DNA of 64,000 nucleotides from an uncultured Cyclobacteriaceae bacterium (GCA_947492745.1 CANLOE010000002.1:62001-126000), one strand, 5' to 3'; shown: positions 54,039 to 63,549, numbered from the stretch's first letter. Notes: generated by a model from the sequence alone, not told the origin. Numbers and translations: made by a program.

Positions 54039-54063
54039 TTACTTCAAAATCAGCTGTTTTTAA

Positions 54064-54231
54064 ACCCGGATCATGCGTTGGAACTTCGTAACGAGGGTTT
54101 AAAAAGCAATAAATCAGGGAGTTTTATTGGATTTGGCAGGACACCGCTATGGTGAATTTAAAAAACGTAGCGCAACGACCGGTTTGCAGCTATTTAGATC
54201 CGCAGTAGATTTTCCATTGCATGATCTGGGT
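54064..54231 (-). mobile_element. R2 palindromic element nested in R3
   Basis: 168 bp from ACCCGGATCATGCGTTGG to CATTGCATGATCTGGGT, flanked by TAA (54061-54063, 54232-54234). Lies only 25 bp from the R1 insertion in the same host element. Confidence 0.88.
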
Positions 54232-54489
54232 TAAAGCTATACAGATTCATCACCCTAACCATAAGCTATACATCTCCACCTAAACCACTGATTTCATGGC
54301 AATTCTATCCTCATCACGAAATCCTACTGATCAATTAGGGATGAACCCAAGAAAACATCCTGATTTACGACTATTTTAGCTCTTATGACAAAGCTCCAAC
54401 CGAAGTACGTTTCATGAACTCCACTGGAACCAAGACATGACAGTGAACTAATCGCATGATCCCGTAAAAAAATTAGGTGTACTGATTAG

Positions 54490-55518
54490 CTACTCATTCA
54501 AATCCCAATTGTATTCCAAATAGGAAATAGGTACATTCGGATTGAACTCAGGGTGATATCTGCCAATGAACTGTGAAAGACTCCCAAAATCCTTTTGGTA
54601 CCACTCAAAAATCCTGGAAAGCTGACTGCCGTCCTTAGATATTTTGTTCTTGTTTGTATTTTGGATAAAGTATCGACTCTGTTCTGAAAGTTGTTTCTCT
54701 AAAGCAGCCGGCGAATAAGCACTGTTCAGCAATTTAGGGCATGATTTGGCAGCACAGTTTACAGCAAAGTGAATTCTCGGTTCATTGAACCGTTTGCGAA
54801 TAATTCCATGCTCGATATCGTTCAATGATAGTGACTTTCCTTCAATTTCAATCAAAGAGAGGTCCCAAGGCTTACCATTATTGATATCCGTAATCTGTTT
54901 TAAAGGGTAGTGTTCCACTACAAGATTAACTGTGAGTGCATTGTACAAGTTTATCCAGTAGGCTAAAGTTTCATCTCTTGACTGGTCAGTAATGGGGGGA
55001 GCTGATGTCAATGATTGAATATAACTATCAATCGTATGCTTTTTGGCTTTGAGTCCTGTGTAATTGACCTGTCCGGCTGCGGTAACATACTTCTGCAAGA
55101 GCCTGTCCCAAGGGTCATGCCTATCCACTGGTTCACGTACGATATCTGTTTTTGATTCTTTACTGGTCTCCATTTTTGATGCGGCAACATCAGTACCCGG
55201 AAGGGCTGTGGACTTTTTTGTAGGGAGCGAGTCTTGTGCCAAGGCAGCCACTAGGTTGTCATTTTTGTTGGTCTGGGGCTTTTCCTTTATGTTTTCAATG
55301 ATCGTATCTTCTTTTTTTTCTGCGACCACACTTCCCTGCTCTACGGGGGCCTCAAAAGTACGTTTGCCATGAGCCGTATCCAGCTGCTGGCCTTGTGGGT
55401 CTTCTGGCATGGATTCGGGTAATTTATCCGAGTTCTCTTTCGGTGATGAACAGGTAAAAAAAACCAGAAACGCAAAAGGTATTCCAAAAAAAGTATAACG
55501 CAGAAAATAATTGTTCAT
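54490..55518 (-). CDS. DUF547 lipoprotein
   Basis: 342 residues. Lipoprotein signal with Cys in FLVFFTCSSPKEN. Residues about 25-125 are a low-complexity linker rich in Lys, Glu, Ser, Thr and Pro, which should hold the globular domain away from the membrane. The C-terminal half is a DUF547 domain: WDRLLQKYVTAAGQVNYTGLK, ETLAYWINLYNALTVNLVVEHYPLKQI, SLNDIEHGIIRKRFNEPRIHFAVNCAAKSCPKLLNSAYS and LEKQLSEQSRYFIQN. DUF547 has a papain-like fold; the conserved Cys and His may be catalytic, but the function is unknown. Single gene; the nested repeat block lies downstream. Confidence 0.9.
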   Translation of the reverse strand: MNNYFLRYTFFGIPFAFLVFFTCSSPKENSDKLPESMPEDPQGQQLDTAHGKRTFEAPVEQGSVVAEKKEDTIIENIKEKPQTNKNDNLVAALAQDSLPTKKSTALPGTDVAASKMETSKESKTDIVREPVDRHDPWDRLLQKYVTAAGQVNYTGLKAKKHTIDSYIQSLTSAPPITDQSRDETLAYWINLYNALTVNLVVEHYPLKQITDINNGKPWDLSLIEIEGKSLSLNDIEHGIIRKRFNEPRIHFAVNCAAKSCPKLLNSAYSPAALEKQLSEQSRYFIQNTNKNKISKDGSQLSRIFEWYQKDFGSLSQFIGRYHPEFNPNVPISYLEYNWDLNE

Positions 55519-56250
55519 ACTATTAAATATAGCCGTTTTTCACTATAACTATGAGACATCTTTAATTTTCTTACTTAAGGCATTTGTCTCTTTATAGTCA
55601 GAAGGAAGCCTCAAATCCTTCTTCCCGCTTTGCTCCAGAGTGGGTTAATGAGGACTTCATGTGTTTTTCGTGGAAAATCCGCAGATAGCACTGTTATCTA
55701 TGCCGATAATACTGCCTTCAAAATAGGTGATGAAAATTTCCTGAAATAATTCCGAAGAGATCTCAAAGATGAACGAGTGAGTCCTTACCATCACAAATAA
55801 AGGCTATCATTACGGTCATCTTATTGAAGACAAATCCATAAATAAGGATATTCTATATTTAAGAAGACTGCACACAAAATCTTTCTATTTAGAAATCCTT
55901 ACTTCGACTGTTATACTAGTGTAAAATATCAATTATGGTACATATACTAGTTTTGAAAATTACCAAAATGGGAATTAATAGCCTTACCTGTATCAAATCA
56001 TTCACTTTTTTGCAAAACCATAGACTATAGTCATCTTTTTTCACTAAAATTACAGCTACTATAACCCTGTTTTACAGCAAGTTACTATTATTTTTACGAA
56101 AAAATCATTAATTTAATAGTATAATAACAGAATTGGCATTGGTTTTGAGCAAATTTATTGTGTTCAATAAACCTTTTTTAATTTTTTGGCCTCTTACTGG
56201 GCCAAAACGATACCTAATCTAACCAAAAGGAGTCAATTAAGTGATTAATT
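55519..56250. other. AT-rich spacer with R4-like trace
   Basis: At 55672-55750 a piece resembles R4 (GGAAAATCCGCAGATAGCACTG, diverged; GAAAATTTCC). The rest, to 56250, is strongly AT-rich and presumably includes the promoter of the next small gene. No coding signal. Confidence 0.4.
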
Positions 56251-56508
56251 ATGAGTGAGCAAGATAAGAGTATTCTAGAAAAAGAATTTAAACATTTTAC
56301 CCTCAGGAATTTTGAAGAACCAACACAATGTAAAGATCTCAGTCAAGTCGAATTTTACATCAAGGAACTCAAGTCGAAAATGAAGGAATTCAAGCAGCAG
56401 TTTGGTTTCATTCCCAAGTTTGCCTATCACTTGTTATGGGAATATACCTCATTACAGAATCATATGATCAATAGTGGTATGTATCCTTTCAAGCAAAAAA
56501 TAAATTAA
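56251..56508 (+). CDS. Small conserved-looking helical protein
   Basis: 85 residues, highly charged and predicted mostly helical: SEQDKSILEKEFKHFTLRNFEEP, then CKDLSQVEFYIKELKSKMKEFKQQFG, then a short aromatic tail FAYHLLWEYTSLQNHMINSG. No signal peptide or membrane helix. The middle helix has heptad-like spacing and could pair. I do not recognise a family. The ATG at 56251 follows a purine-rich AAAAGGAG 18 bp upstream. A short palindrome (AATCCATGGATT) follows 4 bp after the stop codon. The clean start, amino-acid composition and isolation make it a plausible gene. Confidence 0.65.
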   Translation: MSEQDKSILEKEFKHFTLRNFEEPTQCKDLSQVEFYIKELKSKMKEFKQQFGFIPKFAYHLLWEYTSLQNHMINSGMYPFKQKIN

Positions 56509-56696
56509 TGCAATCCATGGATTGCATTCTATTTTAGGTTTCAGTTACCATACATGATACACCTTTCCAGTGTCCAACCACTCTGATAAGCTCGTTGGTA
56601 TAAGGCCGCACCATGGAGTCGTCCATACCGTGACCTTAACCAACTTCTTTTTTTAGATAGGACATTCCATCTATACCTATTTAGGTGTGTAATTAA

Positions 56697-56864
56697 ACCA
56701 GGATCATGTATTGAAAAATCTACTGCGGATCTAAATAGCTGCAAACCGGTCGTTGCACTACGTTTTTTGAAGTCACCATAGCGGTGCTACGCTAAATCCA
56801 ATAAGACTCCCTGATTTATGGATATGTAAACCCTCGTGACGAAGTTCCAACGCATGATACGGGT
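56697..56864 (+). mobile_element. R2 palindromic element (MITE-like)
   Basis: 168 bp from ACCAGGATCATGTATTG to CGCATGATACGGGT, flanked by TAA (56694-56696, 56865-56867). Uninterrupted. The rest of 56509-57165 shows nothing but a small hairpin (AAGTGCA / TGCACTT) at 57133-57150 just before the next ORF. Confidence 0.87.
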
Positions 56865-57165
56865 TAAACCTGAAAGCTATTGTTTCATCTATCTCTCAGG
56901 CTTTCACTACCTCCAAAAAACGAATCAATATTCAACAAAAAAGCAATTCTAGTCATTGGCCAAGACTCCGTCAGCTCCTGTCATCCCAAACACAAGTACC
57001 TTTCACCCCAACCGAATCCTTACTTACTTTATAATTAGTAGTGCAAAATTCATACTACAAAACCCATTCAGAGTACTTATTTGTGCAATTATTCACAAAT
57101 AACTTAATTATTGATTTGATGGAAAGAATAATAAGTGCATTTTTGCACTTTACTATTTTATAGCT

Positions 57166-57393
57166 ATGAAGTATGTTCCCTCTCCCATCGAACACAGATA
57201 TAGATATATTTATACCGCTACGGTAAATCAATCGGGAAGAATGCAGTATCATAAAATCCAACCTGGGGTAAGCAAGGTACGGATACCCCGAGTCGAATTT
57301 ATCAAAGTATACAACACGGCTCATATACTCTCTATGAAACCCCTACAGCTTAGCGGCAATAATCAGGCCTTTCAGATTGAGATTTATGTATGA
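57166..57393 (+). CDS. Possible small protein
   Basis: 75 codons. The translation is basic and beta-like (RYRYIYTATVNQSGRMQYHKIQPGV, VRIPRVEFIKVYNTAHI, FQIEIYV), without signal peptide or recognisable domain. A hairpin and an A/T-rich segment precede the ATG. An antisense frame of 89 codons overlaps it, but has a less protein-like composition. It could be a genuine small cytoplasmic protein or a chance ORF; nothing in the neighbourhood decides it. Confidence 0.4.
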   Translation: MKYVPSPIEHRYRYIYTATVNQSGRMQYHKIQPGVSKVRIPRVEFIKVYNTAHILSMKPLQLSGNNQAFQIEIYV

Positions 57394-57635
57394 ACTAAGG
57401 GATGCAAAACCTTCCGACCATGATTACTTGTCAATAAAATAATCACCTACTTTTTTCTTATTTCGAATTCAGCTTGTTCCAACCGACTATTGATTGATTT
57501 TAAAGGTATTCGTCGCACCTACGGCTTTTCGCTTAAGGTCTATTTTTCCAATAGAACTGATGAACCTTCGGTTTGCCCCATTATAGACTTATCGGATAGG
57601 TATTGACGGATTCTTCACAAAACAAAAACAGAGGT

Positions 57636-58097
57636 TCATAAAAGTTTTTTAAGGTCGGCCGGGGAGTAGTTAATGGATTTGAGCGTTTTATCATCTTCCG
57701 TTCTGAACACGAGCCATAGCCCATCAAATTCCTTAAAGTAGCAAGGTGTTCCTTTTGCTTCATAATGTGCAACAGTAGCTTCTGCTTCCTCCAGGCTCTT
57801 GCAGGCCTTACTCATATTGGAGCGCTGAACTTCATTGAAAAGTACATTGAACTTATCTCCTAGGCCAAATTCAAGAATGGCTCCTGATAGTACATATTGG
57901 ATATCGCACAAGGCATCGGCTACTTCTACGAGATCTTTGGCCTTGATAGCCTCTTCGAGTTCCTTAAGTTCTTCTTCTATCAATGCTACTCTAAGCGCAC
58001 ATCTCTTCTCCTCCGGAATAGCAGGTTCTGTTACTATGGGGTGTTTGAAAGTCTTATGGAATCGGGCGACTTGATTGAGCGAATCGGGTTGTTGCAT
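57636..58097 (-). CDS. MazG-like / phosphoribosyl-ATP pyrophosphohydrolase-like protein
   Basis: 153 residues of the all-alpha NTP pyrophosphohydrolase superfamily. It opens with LNQVARFHKTFKHPIV. The metal-binding motif reads VALIEEELKELEEAIKAKDLVEVADALCDIQYVLSGAILEFG, i.e. the EExxE then ExxD arrangement for Mg. Later segments (FNEVQRSNMSK) also fit this branch. The C-terminal 40 residues (PCYFKEFDGLWLVFRTEDDKTLKSINYSPADL) are typical of the subgroup found in Bacteroidota and phages. Predicted to hydrolyse non-canonical nucleotides to monophosphate and pyrophosphate. It is cytoplasmic and monocistronic, with the actual substrate unknown. Confidence 0.9.
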   Translation of the reverse strand: MQQPDSLNQVARFHKTFKHPIVTEPAIPEEKRCALRVALIEEELKELEEAIKAKDLVEVADALCDIQYVLSGAILEFGLGDKFNVLFNEVQRSNMSKACKSLEEAEATVAHYEAKGTPCYFKEFDGLWLVFRTEDDKTLKSINYSPADLKKLL

Positions 58098-58332
58098 AGT
58101 TCAAATTTTCTCACAAAGGTACTTGTATATTCTTCTTTTCAAATCGCAATGGTAAATTAAATTGCTGAAACCGGACCTTGCTCATTGTAGCGGTAGCTGC
58201 TTAGTGAGCCAAGAAGATAGGAACAAGTTATTTTCATAAAAAGAGGCCTATTTATTTAGAGAAGTTTTGAACGGTATCTCTTTTGCTTTATCAAAGGTGT
58301 TCATCGTTATACGAAATCTTTTGGCACAGGAT

Positions 58333-58483
58333 TTCATGGAAATTTTCACAGACAACGCTGCTATCTTTTCCCATGCGGCAGACTGGCCCCTTCACTGGCC
58401 GAATCCTCAGGATATTGTTTTCACGCCTATACCTCAAAATATGTGATAACAATTCCTAAAATAATAACTGCCAAAACAGTCTC
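58333..58483 (-). repeat. R4 repeat
   Basis: The reverse complement matches 4121-4282 (ACTGTTTTGGCAGTTATTAT, then GTTATCACATATTTTGAGG, AGTGAAGGGGCCAGTCTGCC and GATAGCAGCGTTGTCTG). Boundaries are approximate. The remainder of 58098-58712 shows no gene; TATATTTG at 58678-58685 is a possible -7 element for tyrS but lacks a good upstream box. Confidence 0.6.
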
Positions 58484-58712
58484 TTGGCCCATATTCTAAA
58501 ATAATTTTGAAACAGTCCCCGGATTGGCTTGAATTTCCCCGACCATTAATCGAATCACTTTACCACCACGTTGACTGTTTATAAGGAAGTGATATTAGTT
58601 GCTCTCTTCAGAAAAAGCTTCATTGAGTAAAAAACCTTTAATTTCTACTTCAAAATAAAAAGTTCGTATCACTTCTTTATATTTGCAGCTAAAATCCATA
58701 AATAATAGAAAT

Positions 58713-59996
58713 ATGAAAGATTTTGTTGCGGAGCTGGAATGGAGGGGAATGATTCATGATCAGATGCCCGGTACGGGGGACCAGCTGAACAAAGAGATGA
58801 CCTCGGGTTACATCGGCTTCGACCCGACAGCGGATTCCTTACATATAGGTAGTTTAGTACAAATCATGACTTTGGTTCATTTTCAACGAGCAGGACACAA
58901 ACCTGTAGTACTGGTAGGTGGAGCAACAGGTATGGTCGGAGATCCTTCGGGCAAATCAGCAGAAAGAAACCTGCTATCCGAAGATGTGCTACAGCATAAC
59001 CTACAGTGTGTTACGGCACAGCTCAAGCAGTTTTTGGATTTTGATTGTGGAAATAACTCGGCCGAAGTGGTCAATAACTACGATTGGTTCAAGGATTTTA
59101 ACTTTTTGGATTTTATCCGAGACGTGGGCAAACACATCTCTGTCAATTATATGATGGCAAAGGACTCTGTAAAAAAGAGATTGGAAACCGGAATGTCCTT
59201 TACCGAGTTCAGTTATCAGCTTGTGCAAGGTTATGATTTCTACTGGTTACATCAGAACAAAAACTGTAAGTTGCAGATGGGAGGTTCCGATCAATGGGGC
59301 AACATCGTGACAGGAACCGAGCTGATCAGAAGAAAAGCGCAGGGCGAAGCTTTTGCCTTGACTACACCCTTGGTCAAAAAAGCAGACGGTACCAAGTTCG
59401 GCAAGACTGAAGGCGGCAATGTATGGCTGGATAAAGAAAGGACTTCGCCTTATAAGTTTTATCAGTACTGGCTCAACGCTTCCGATGAGGATGCCGCTAA
59501 TTACCTACGCATCTTTACACTTTTCGATAAAGAAAAAATAGAGGCTTTGGAAGCAGAGCATGCCACTGCGCCCAATATGCGTATCATGCAAAAAGCTCTG
59601 GGCGAAGACGTCACTATAAGAGTACATGGCGAAGAAGCTTATACCACGGCAATCAAAGCTTCCAATATCCTCTTCGGCAGGTCAACTACCGAAGACTTGA
59701 TTTCTTTGGACGAAAGCACTTTACTTTCGGTGTTTGAAGGAGTCCCGCAAGCCAGTATTGCCAAAGATGATCTGACAAGCCTCGCCAATGTCACCGATTT
59801 ACTATCCGAGGGTACAGGCGGCATCGTATTCTCCTCTAAGGGAGAAGCGCGTAAAATGATCAAAGGTGGTGGTGTAAGCATCAATAAAACCAAGATATCA
59901 GACCCTAACCAAGCCGTTGATTTTGGCTTGTTACAGGATAAGTACCTTCTGGCACAAAGAGGGAAAAAAAACTATTTCCTTATCACCGTCGAATGA
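58713..59996 (+). CDS. tyrS: Tyrosyl-tRNA synthetase
   Basis: About 427 residues, starting at the ATG at 58713 (an in-frame TTG lies 30 bp upstream but is less likely). Class I synthetase that charges tRNA-Tyr. The catalytic domain has [18 protein letters not shown] (HIGH-type signature), [40 protein letters not shown] and the KMSKS-type loop [10 protein letters not shown]. The C-terminal S4-like RNA-binding domain follows ([18 protein letters not shown] ... RGKKNYFLI). Length and domain order are normal for the bacterial TyrRS. Transcription probably ends at the hairpin at 60209, after the R7 repeat. Confidence 0.97.
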   Translation: MKDFVAELEWRGMIHDQMPGTGDQLNKEMTSGYIGFDPTADSLHIGSLVQIMTLVHFQRAGHKPVVLVGGATGMVGDPSGKSAERNLLSEDVLQHNLQCVTAQLKQFLDFDCGNNSAEVVNNYDWFKDFNFLDFIRDVGKHISVNYMMAKDSVKKRLETGMSFTEFSYQLVQGYDFYWLHQNKNCKLQMGGSDQWGNIVTGTELIRRKAQGEAFALTTPLVKKADGTKFGKTEGGNVWLDKERTSPYKFYQYWLNASDEDAANYLRIFTLFDKEKIEALEAEHATAPNMRIMQKALGEDVTIRVHGEEAYTTAIKASNILFGRSTTEDLISLDESTLLSVFEGVPQASIAKDDLTSLANVTDLLSEGTGGIVFSSKGEARKMIKGGGVSINKTKISDPNQAVDFGLLQDKYLLAQRGKKNYFLITVE

Positions 59997-60020
59997 TGGA
60001 CATGAACCAATAAAGTGATC

Positions 60021-60178
60021 TAGACTTTTTCTTTTACCTGCAAATTTTACATTTAGCATCCCTATTTTGTCTTTTTTAGGCTCCGTGGCTTTGACTATCT
60101 AAAGGAAAAAAGCCTTCATCGGGGTATAAAAAGCCAAAATTCTCGATGCCCAACGAAAAGTCCAAATCACTTCGATAA
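60021..60178 (+). repeat. Dispersed repeat R7, copy 2
   Basis: Matches 36963-37088 in order (TAGACTTTTTCTTTTACCT, ATTTAGCATCC, TTTTGTCTTTTT, AAAAGCCAAAATT). It starts 25 bp after the tyrS stop codon. Confidence 0.6.
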
Positions 60179-60208
60179 CTATTGGTATTATCGATAGCAT
60201 TTTAAGAT

Positions 60209-60243
60209 AAAAAACCCTTCGAAATCTCATCCGAAGGGTTTTT
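60209..60243. terminator. Bidirectional terminator between tyrS and the porin-like gene
   Basis: Perfect stem AAAACCCTTCG / CGAAGGGTTTT with a 10-base loop, A-run on the left and T-run on the right, so it can terminate both convergent genes. Confidence 0.9.
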
Positions 60244-60272
60244 CGTTCTAGCACTTTTCGTTTAATGGTATT

Positions 60273-60866
60273 TTAAAATAACCGGAATCCCACACTGGCT
60301 ATCACTTGATGATTTCTTTGATCGACCTTTACACCTCCTATCTTATTGCCTAATTTACTAAGGTTATCTTCATATTTCAGGTCCAACATCATGTTTCCTA
60401 TATCAAAGCCGATTCCAGCTTGGTATCCTACAGTAGCGTCCTTGATATTGGCTTTGAAGTCGTTGTTCCCGGCACTGCCCTTGATATAACTAATGATAGG
60501 GCCACCTTGAATCCGGAAGACTTTCCCCATTTTCAAGCCCATTAAAACAGGAATATCCACCTTGTTCAACTTGTAGTCAAGCACTTGACCGACACCTCCT
60601 TCTTTTAGATTGATTTTGCCACCGGTAGAGGTCAATAATACTTCCGGTTGGATGTACACACTACCCATGGTTATACGCGAGAAGGCACCGACATGTAGTC
60701 CCACTTTTCTTTCTCCTGTTTCGAAAGAGTAGGAATTATTATCCGCTTTATTGATTCTGATCTCAGAAGAACTTAGGCCGAACCTAGGGCCAATCGTAAA
60801 TTGTGCGTTAGCTACACCGATACCTAGTATCGAGAAAAGCATGATGGTCATCAGTTTCTTATGCAT
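60273..60866 (-). CDS. Outer membrane beta-barrel protein (porin family)
   Basis: 197 residues. Sec signal MHKKLMTIMLFSILGIGVANAQ, then alternating amphipathic strands of a small 8-stranded barrel: FTIGPRFGLSSSEIRI, KVGLHVGAFSRITMGSVYIQPEVLLTS, VDIPVLMGLKMGKVFRIQGGPIISYI, VGYQAGIGFDIGNMMLDLKYED and a final IASVGFRLF ending in Phe. This is the PorT/OmpW-like outer-membrane barrel family, very common in Bacteroidota. The ligand or pore function is unknown. Single gene; its upstream spacer contains an R1 element about 110 bp from the start. Confidence 0.88.
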   Translation of the reverse strand: MHKKLMTIMLFSILGIGVANAQFTIGPRFGLSSSEIRINKADNNSYSFETGERKVGLHVGAFSRITMGSVYIQPEVLLTSTGGKINLKEGGVGQVLDYKLNKVDIPVLMGLKMGKVFRIQGGPIISYIKGSAGNNDFKANIKDATVGYQAGIGFDIGNMMLDLKYEDNLSKLGNKIGGVKVDQRNHQVIASVGFRLF

Positions 60867-60974
60867 GGTATTAGATTTTGATTTTACGTTTCCAAGAACG
60901 CTATTGATTTGTTCTTTTGATTTAGGCTTTACAAACAGCGTGCCGGTCTATTTTAAGTATAGGTAAATGACTTA

Positions 60975-61134
60975 TACAAACTTAGCTTTTAAATACCACC
61001 TATCTTCCTGTTCATTTTGCTTCACTCTGCGTTGACAATCCTCGCGATAGCGCTGCTATCCCTGCGGTTATCGCCTTGATTGAAACCAAAATGACCCGCG
61101 GAATCTTATACGACATTTAAAACCCAAATTTGTA
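60975..61134 (+). mobile_element. R1 palindromic element (MITE-like)
   Basis: 160 bp from TACAAACTTAGCTTTT to ACCCAAATTTGTA, TTA on both sides (60972-60974, 61135-61137). Shares the one-base-longer variant (GAAACCAAAATG) with the copy at 53879. The rest of the spacer to 61414 shows nothing recognisable. Confidence 0.9.
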
Positions 61135-61414
61135 TTACAACCAATAGAAAATACGCAATATCAACGCTGTATGTCATATAATATTTGGCAGAAAGCAAAA
61201 AAATGGAGTTCAAGTTACTGAAAAACAGATAGATGAGACGATGTGACCTTCCTATTGCGCCAGAAAATCGCTTGGTATTCAGTTAATTGCAAGTCGGTTA
61301 TAGAGCAGACTATTGGAGGTAACCATAGCCGAGCTACATGAAATCCGGCAAAACCAAGATTTGGTAAGTACTCATTCTACCTTGATCAAAAAAGTATCCA
61401 AGGAGAATACAGGT

Positions 61415-62227
61415 TCAGGAAAGTAACATCTCCAGTCCCAGAACATGGGCATTTTTCAATGTATACGTATAACCGATATCGAACAGTTCTTTAGCCTTTC
61501 CGAGATCCATGCTTCCATATTTTTTCAGTCCTTCCGGTTCTATTAAGATATCGCACTCCTGTTTACTGATGTTGGTGTTGCCGTTAATGGCCATGAGCAG
61601 GCTTCTTTCGATAATTACTTTTACATTTCTTACATCAAAATCATTATCGATAGGGTTAGAGTGACAGCCGATGATAATGTCACAATACTTTCGGATGGGC
61701 GCGACTGGGAGATTGTCCATAATCCCTCCATCGACTAAGGTATGTTCATTGAAAGTGATGGGTTCAAAAATAACGGGAATACATGCTGAACCGACCATCG
61801 GTTTACTCAATTCACCGGTATCAAAATAGATGGCCCTACCTTTTCGCAGCTCCGTAGCGGCTACGGTAACGGGTATTTTCAAGGCCGAGAAATTATTTTC
61901 GGGGATATATTTCTTGATAACATTTTCCAGTGCGTCCAATTTCAAAAATCCTCTCCTGAACATCGTTGGGCGGACGGTTGATAGAAATCCTGTTTTTATG
62001 ATAATTTCGAGAATTTCATCGGCCTTATATCCGTAGGAGTACAAGGCACCTATGATGGCCCCTGCACTCGTACCGGAAATGTGGGAGATAGTGGGCAGAC
62101 CCAGTTCTTCCAGTGCTTTGAGAGTTCCAAGATGTGCTATACCCCTTGCCCCTCCACCGGATAAAACCAGTCCTATTTTGGGTGAAGGGCCGGCAAATTT
62201 TTCCTTATCATTGGACGGAACAGTCAT
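61415..62227 (-). CDS. Patatin-like phospholipase
   Basis: 270 residues, a compact patatin-family serine hydrolase. The oxyanion-hole loop is GLVLSGGGARGIAHLGTLKALEEL, the nucleophile Ser is in GTSAGAIIGAL and the catalytic Asp is in LVDGGIMDNLP, giving the Ser-Asp dyad. No signal peptide or barrel domain is present, so it should be cytoplasmic and not a PlpD-type secreted enzyme. Members hydrolyse acyl esters of phospholipids. The start is 26 bp after the stop of the metallo-beta-lactamase-fold gene on the same strand, so the two are probably co-transcribed. Confidence 0.94.
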   Translation of the reverse strand: MTVPSNDKEKFAGPSPKIGLVLSGGGARGIAHLGTLKALEELGLPTISHISGTSAGAIIGALYSYGYKADEILEIIIKTGFLSTVRPTMFRRGFLKLDALENVIKKYIPENNFSALKIPVTVAATELRKGRAIYFDTGELSKPMVGSACIPVIFEPITFNEHTLVDGGIMDNLPVAPIRKYCDIIIGCHSNPIDNDFDVRNVKVIIERSLLMAINGNTNISKQECDILIEPEGLKKYGSMDLGKAKELFDIGYTYTLKNAHVLGLEMLLS

Positions 62228-62253
62228 GGTTTAGGTATGTTTTGGTTGTCAGA

Positions 62254-63093
62254 TCAAAGAATTTCCCTTAAAGCAAATGTGTTGTCAAGTTTAATTCCTT
62301 TTTCAGTGCGTTTAACAGTACAGCACTCATGTTGAGCGTCGTGTTCGAAAAACAGGACATGCCCTTCGTCTACTGCTTTTGTCAGTACTTCGTTTTTTTC
62401 CTCCATTGTGAGCAATGGCCTGGTATCATATCCCATAACATAAGGCAAGCCTATATGGGCCGTAGATGGTATTAGATCGCCCATAAATACTATGGTTTTA
62501 TCCTTGTATTTTATCTTCGGCAGCATTTGTTTGTCGGTGTGCCCATCGACCATTAGGATATCAAAAGCTTCAAATGGAGAAGTATCCATAGGCACATAAT
62601 TCAAGTGTCCACTTTCTTGCATCGGCAATATGTTCTCGGACAAAAAACTGGCTTTTTCTCTAGGGTTCGGATGAGTGGCCCACTCCCAGTGAGCCTCGTT
62701 GGACCAGTAGTTGGCATTGGGAAATGTGAGTTCGGGTTGCTTATCACCGATCTTCCTGACACCACCACCACAATGATCGAAATGAAGGTGTGTCAAAAAC
62801 ATGTCCGTAATCTCTAAAGGCGAAAACCCGGCCTTTTTTATAGAGCCTTCTAAAGACGCTTCACCATGTAGATGATAATGACCGAAGAATTTTTCGTTTT
62901 GCTTATCGCCGATACCATTATCTATAAGGATAAGTCTTTCGCCATCCTCTATCAATAGGCAGCGCATGGCCCAGCTGCATAAGTTGTTATCATCAGCGGG
63001 TGTAGTGCGTTGCCAAAGACTTTTAGGAACTACACCGAACATGGCACCGCCATCCAGTTTGAAAAATCCAGTATCTATTACATGTAGTTGCAT
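62254..63093 (-). CDS. Metallo-beta-lactamase-fold hydrolase
   Basis: 279 residues. The MBL metal motif is MFLTHLHFDHCGGGV (HxHxDH). Further ligands are expected in NANYWSNEAHWEWA, MVDGHTDKQMLPKI (His) and FMGDLIPSTAHIG (Asp), with the last His in LFFEHDAQHEC. The layout and the opening MQLHVIDTGFFKLDGGAMFGVVPKSLW match the AHL-lactonase/AttM-like and YtnP-like branch. A quorum-quenching or other lactonase or esterase activity is possible but cannot be assigned. No signal peptide. Upstream gene of the probable two-gene unit with the patatin gene. Confidence 0.92.
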   Translation of the reverse strand: MQLHVIDTGFFKLDGGAMFGVVPKSLWQRTTPADDNNLCSWAMRCLLIEDGERLILIDNGIGDKQNEKFFGHYHLHGEASLEGSIKKAGFSPLEITDMFLTHLHFDHCGGGVRKIGDKQPELTFPNANYWSNEAHWEWATHPNPREKASFLSENILPMQESGHLNYVPMDTSPFEAFDILMVDGHTDKQMLPKIKYKDKTIVFMGDLIPSTAHIGLPYVMGYDTRPLLTMEEKNEVLTKAVDEGHVLFFEHDAQHECCTVKRTEKGIKLDNTFALREIL

Positions 63094-63235
63094 TGGGTAT
63101 CGGTTCAGTGGTTAACTACGGAGCCATCGATTGTCTCTCCGTTTTCAAGTATACGTAAATCGTGGGAAACTCTGTAAGGACTTGGAACTATTTTAACTCG
63201 AAATTTTCAGTGAATTGTTTATCACATGATCGTAA

Positions 63236-63549
63236 TACAAATTTATGTTTTAAAGGTTACATGAATATTTTATACAAATTTAGGTTTTAAATGTCGTATA
63301 AGATTCCGCTGGTCATTTTGTTTCAATCAAGGCGAGAACCGCAGGAATAGCAGCGCTATCCCGAGGATTGTCAACGCAGAGTGAAGCAAAATGAACAGGA
63401 AGATAGGCGATAGTTGAAAGCTAAGTTTATATTACAGGCATTTTATCCTAGTCCAAATCGCTTGATAGCAGCACTAGCATGAGAATTTTCAAGGCAGGAT
63501 AAGGCAAAGTGAACAAAAAGATATGCGACTTTTGAAAGGTAAGTATGTA
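63236..63549 (-). mobile_element. Old R1 element interrupted by a younger R1
   Basis: Outer ends TACAAATTTATGTTTTAAA and GGTAAGTATGTA, flanked by TAA (63233-63235, 63550-63552). Without the inserted copy and its duplication it is 152 bp, clearly diverged from the consensus (AAGTGAACAAAAAGATATGCG against AAATGAACAGGAAGATAGGCG). Confidence 0.75.
63273..63431 (-). mobile_element. R1 palindromic element nested in an older R1
   Basis: 159 bp from TACAAATTTAGGTTTT to GCTAAGTTTATA, TTA on both sides (63270-63272, 63432-63434). Close to consensus, so more recent than its host. Confidence 0.88.

Larger units (their letters stand above)
53837..54341 (+). mobile_element. R3 palindromic element carrying two nested insertions
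   Basis: Outer ends ACCCAAAATAGTCGATAG and CTACTGATCAATTAGGGA, flanked by TGA on both sides (53834-53836, 54342-54344). Removing the R1 and R2 insertions with their 3-bp duplications leaves 171 bp, the size of intact R3. Outer arms follow the copy at 24580 throughout. Confidence 0.88.

Noticed and set aside
57055-57324. 89-codon minus-strand frame overlapping the small ORF at 57166
   Set aside because: No recognisable domain and no start context; the opposite strand ORF has a slightly better case.
17406-61134. R1 copies considered as CRISPR repeats, tRNA-like structures or small RNA genes
   Set aside because: They are 159-160 bp, dispersed in both orientations, flanked by target duplications and found inside other elements, which fits insertion and not an array or conserved RNA gene.
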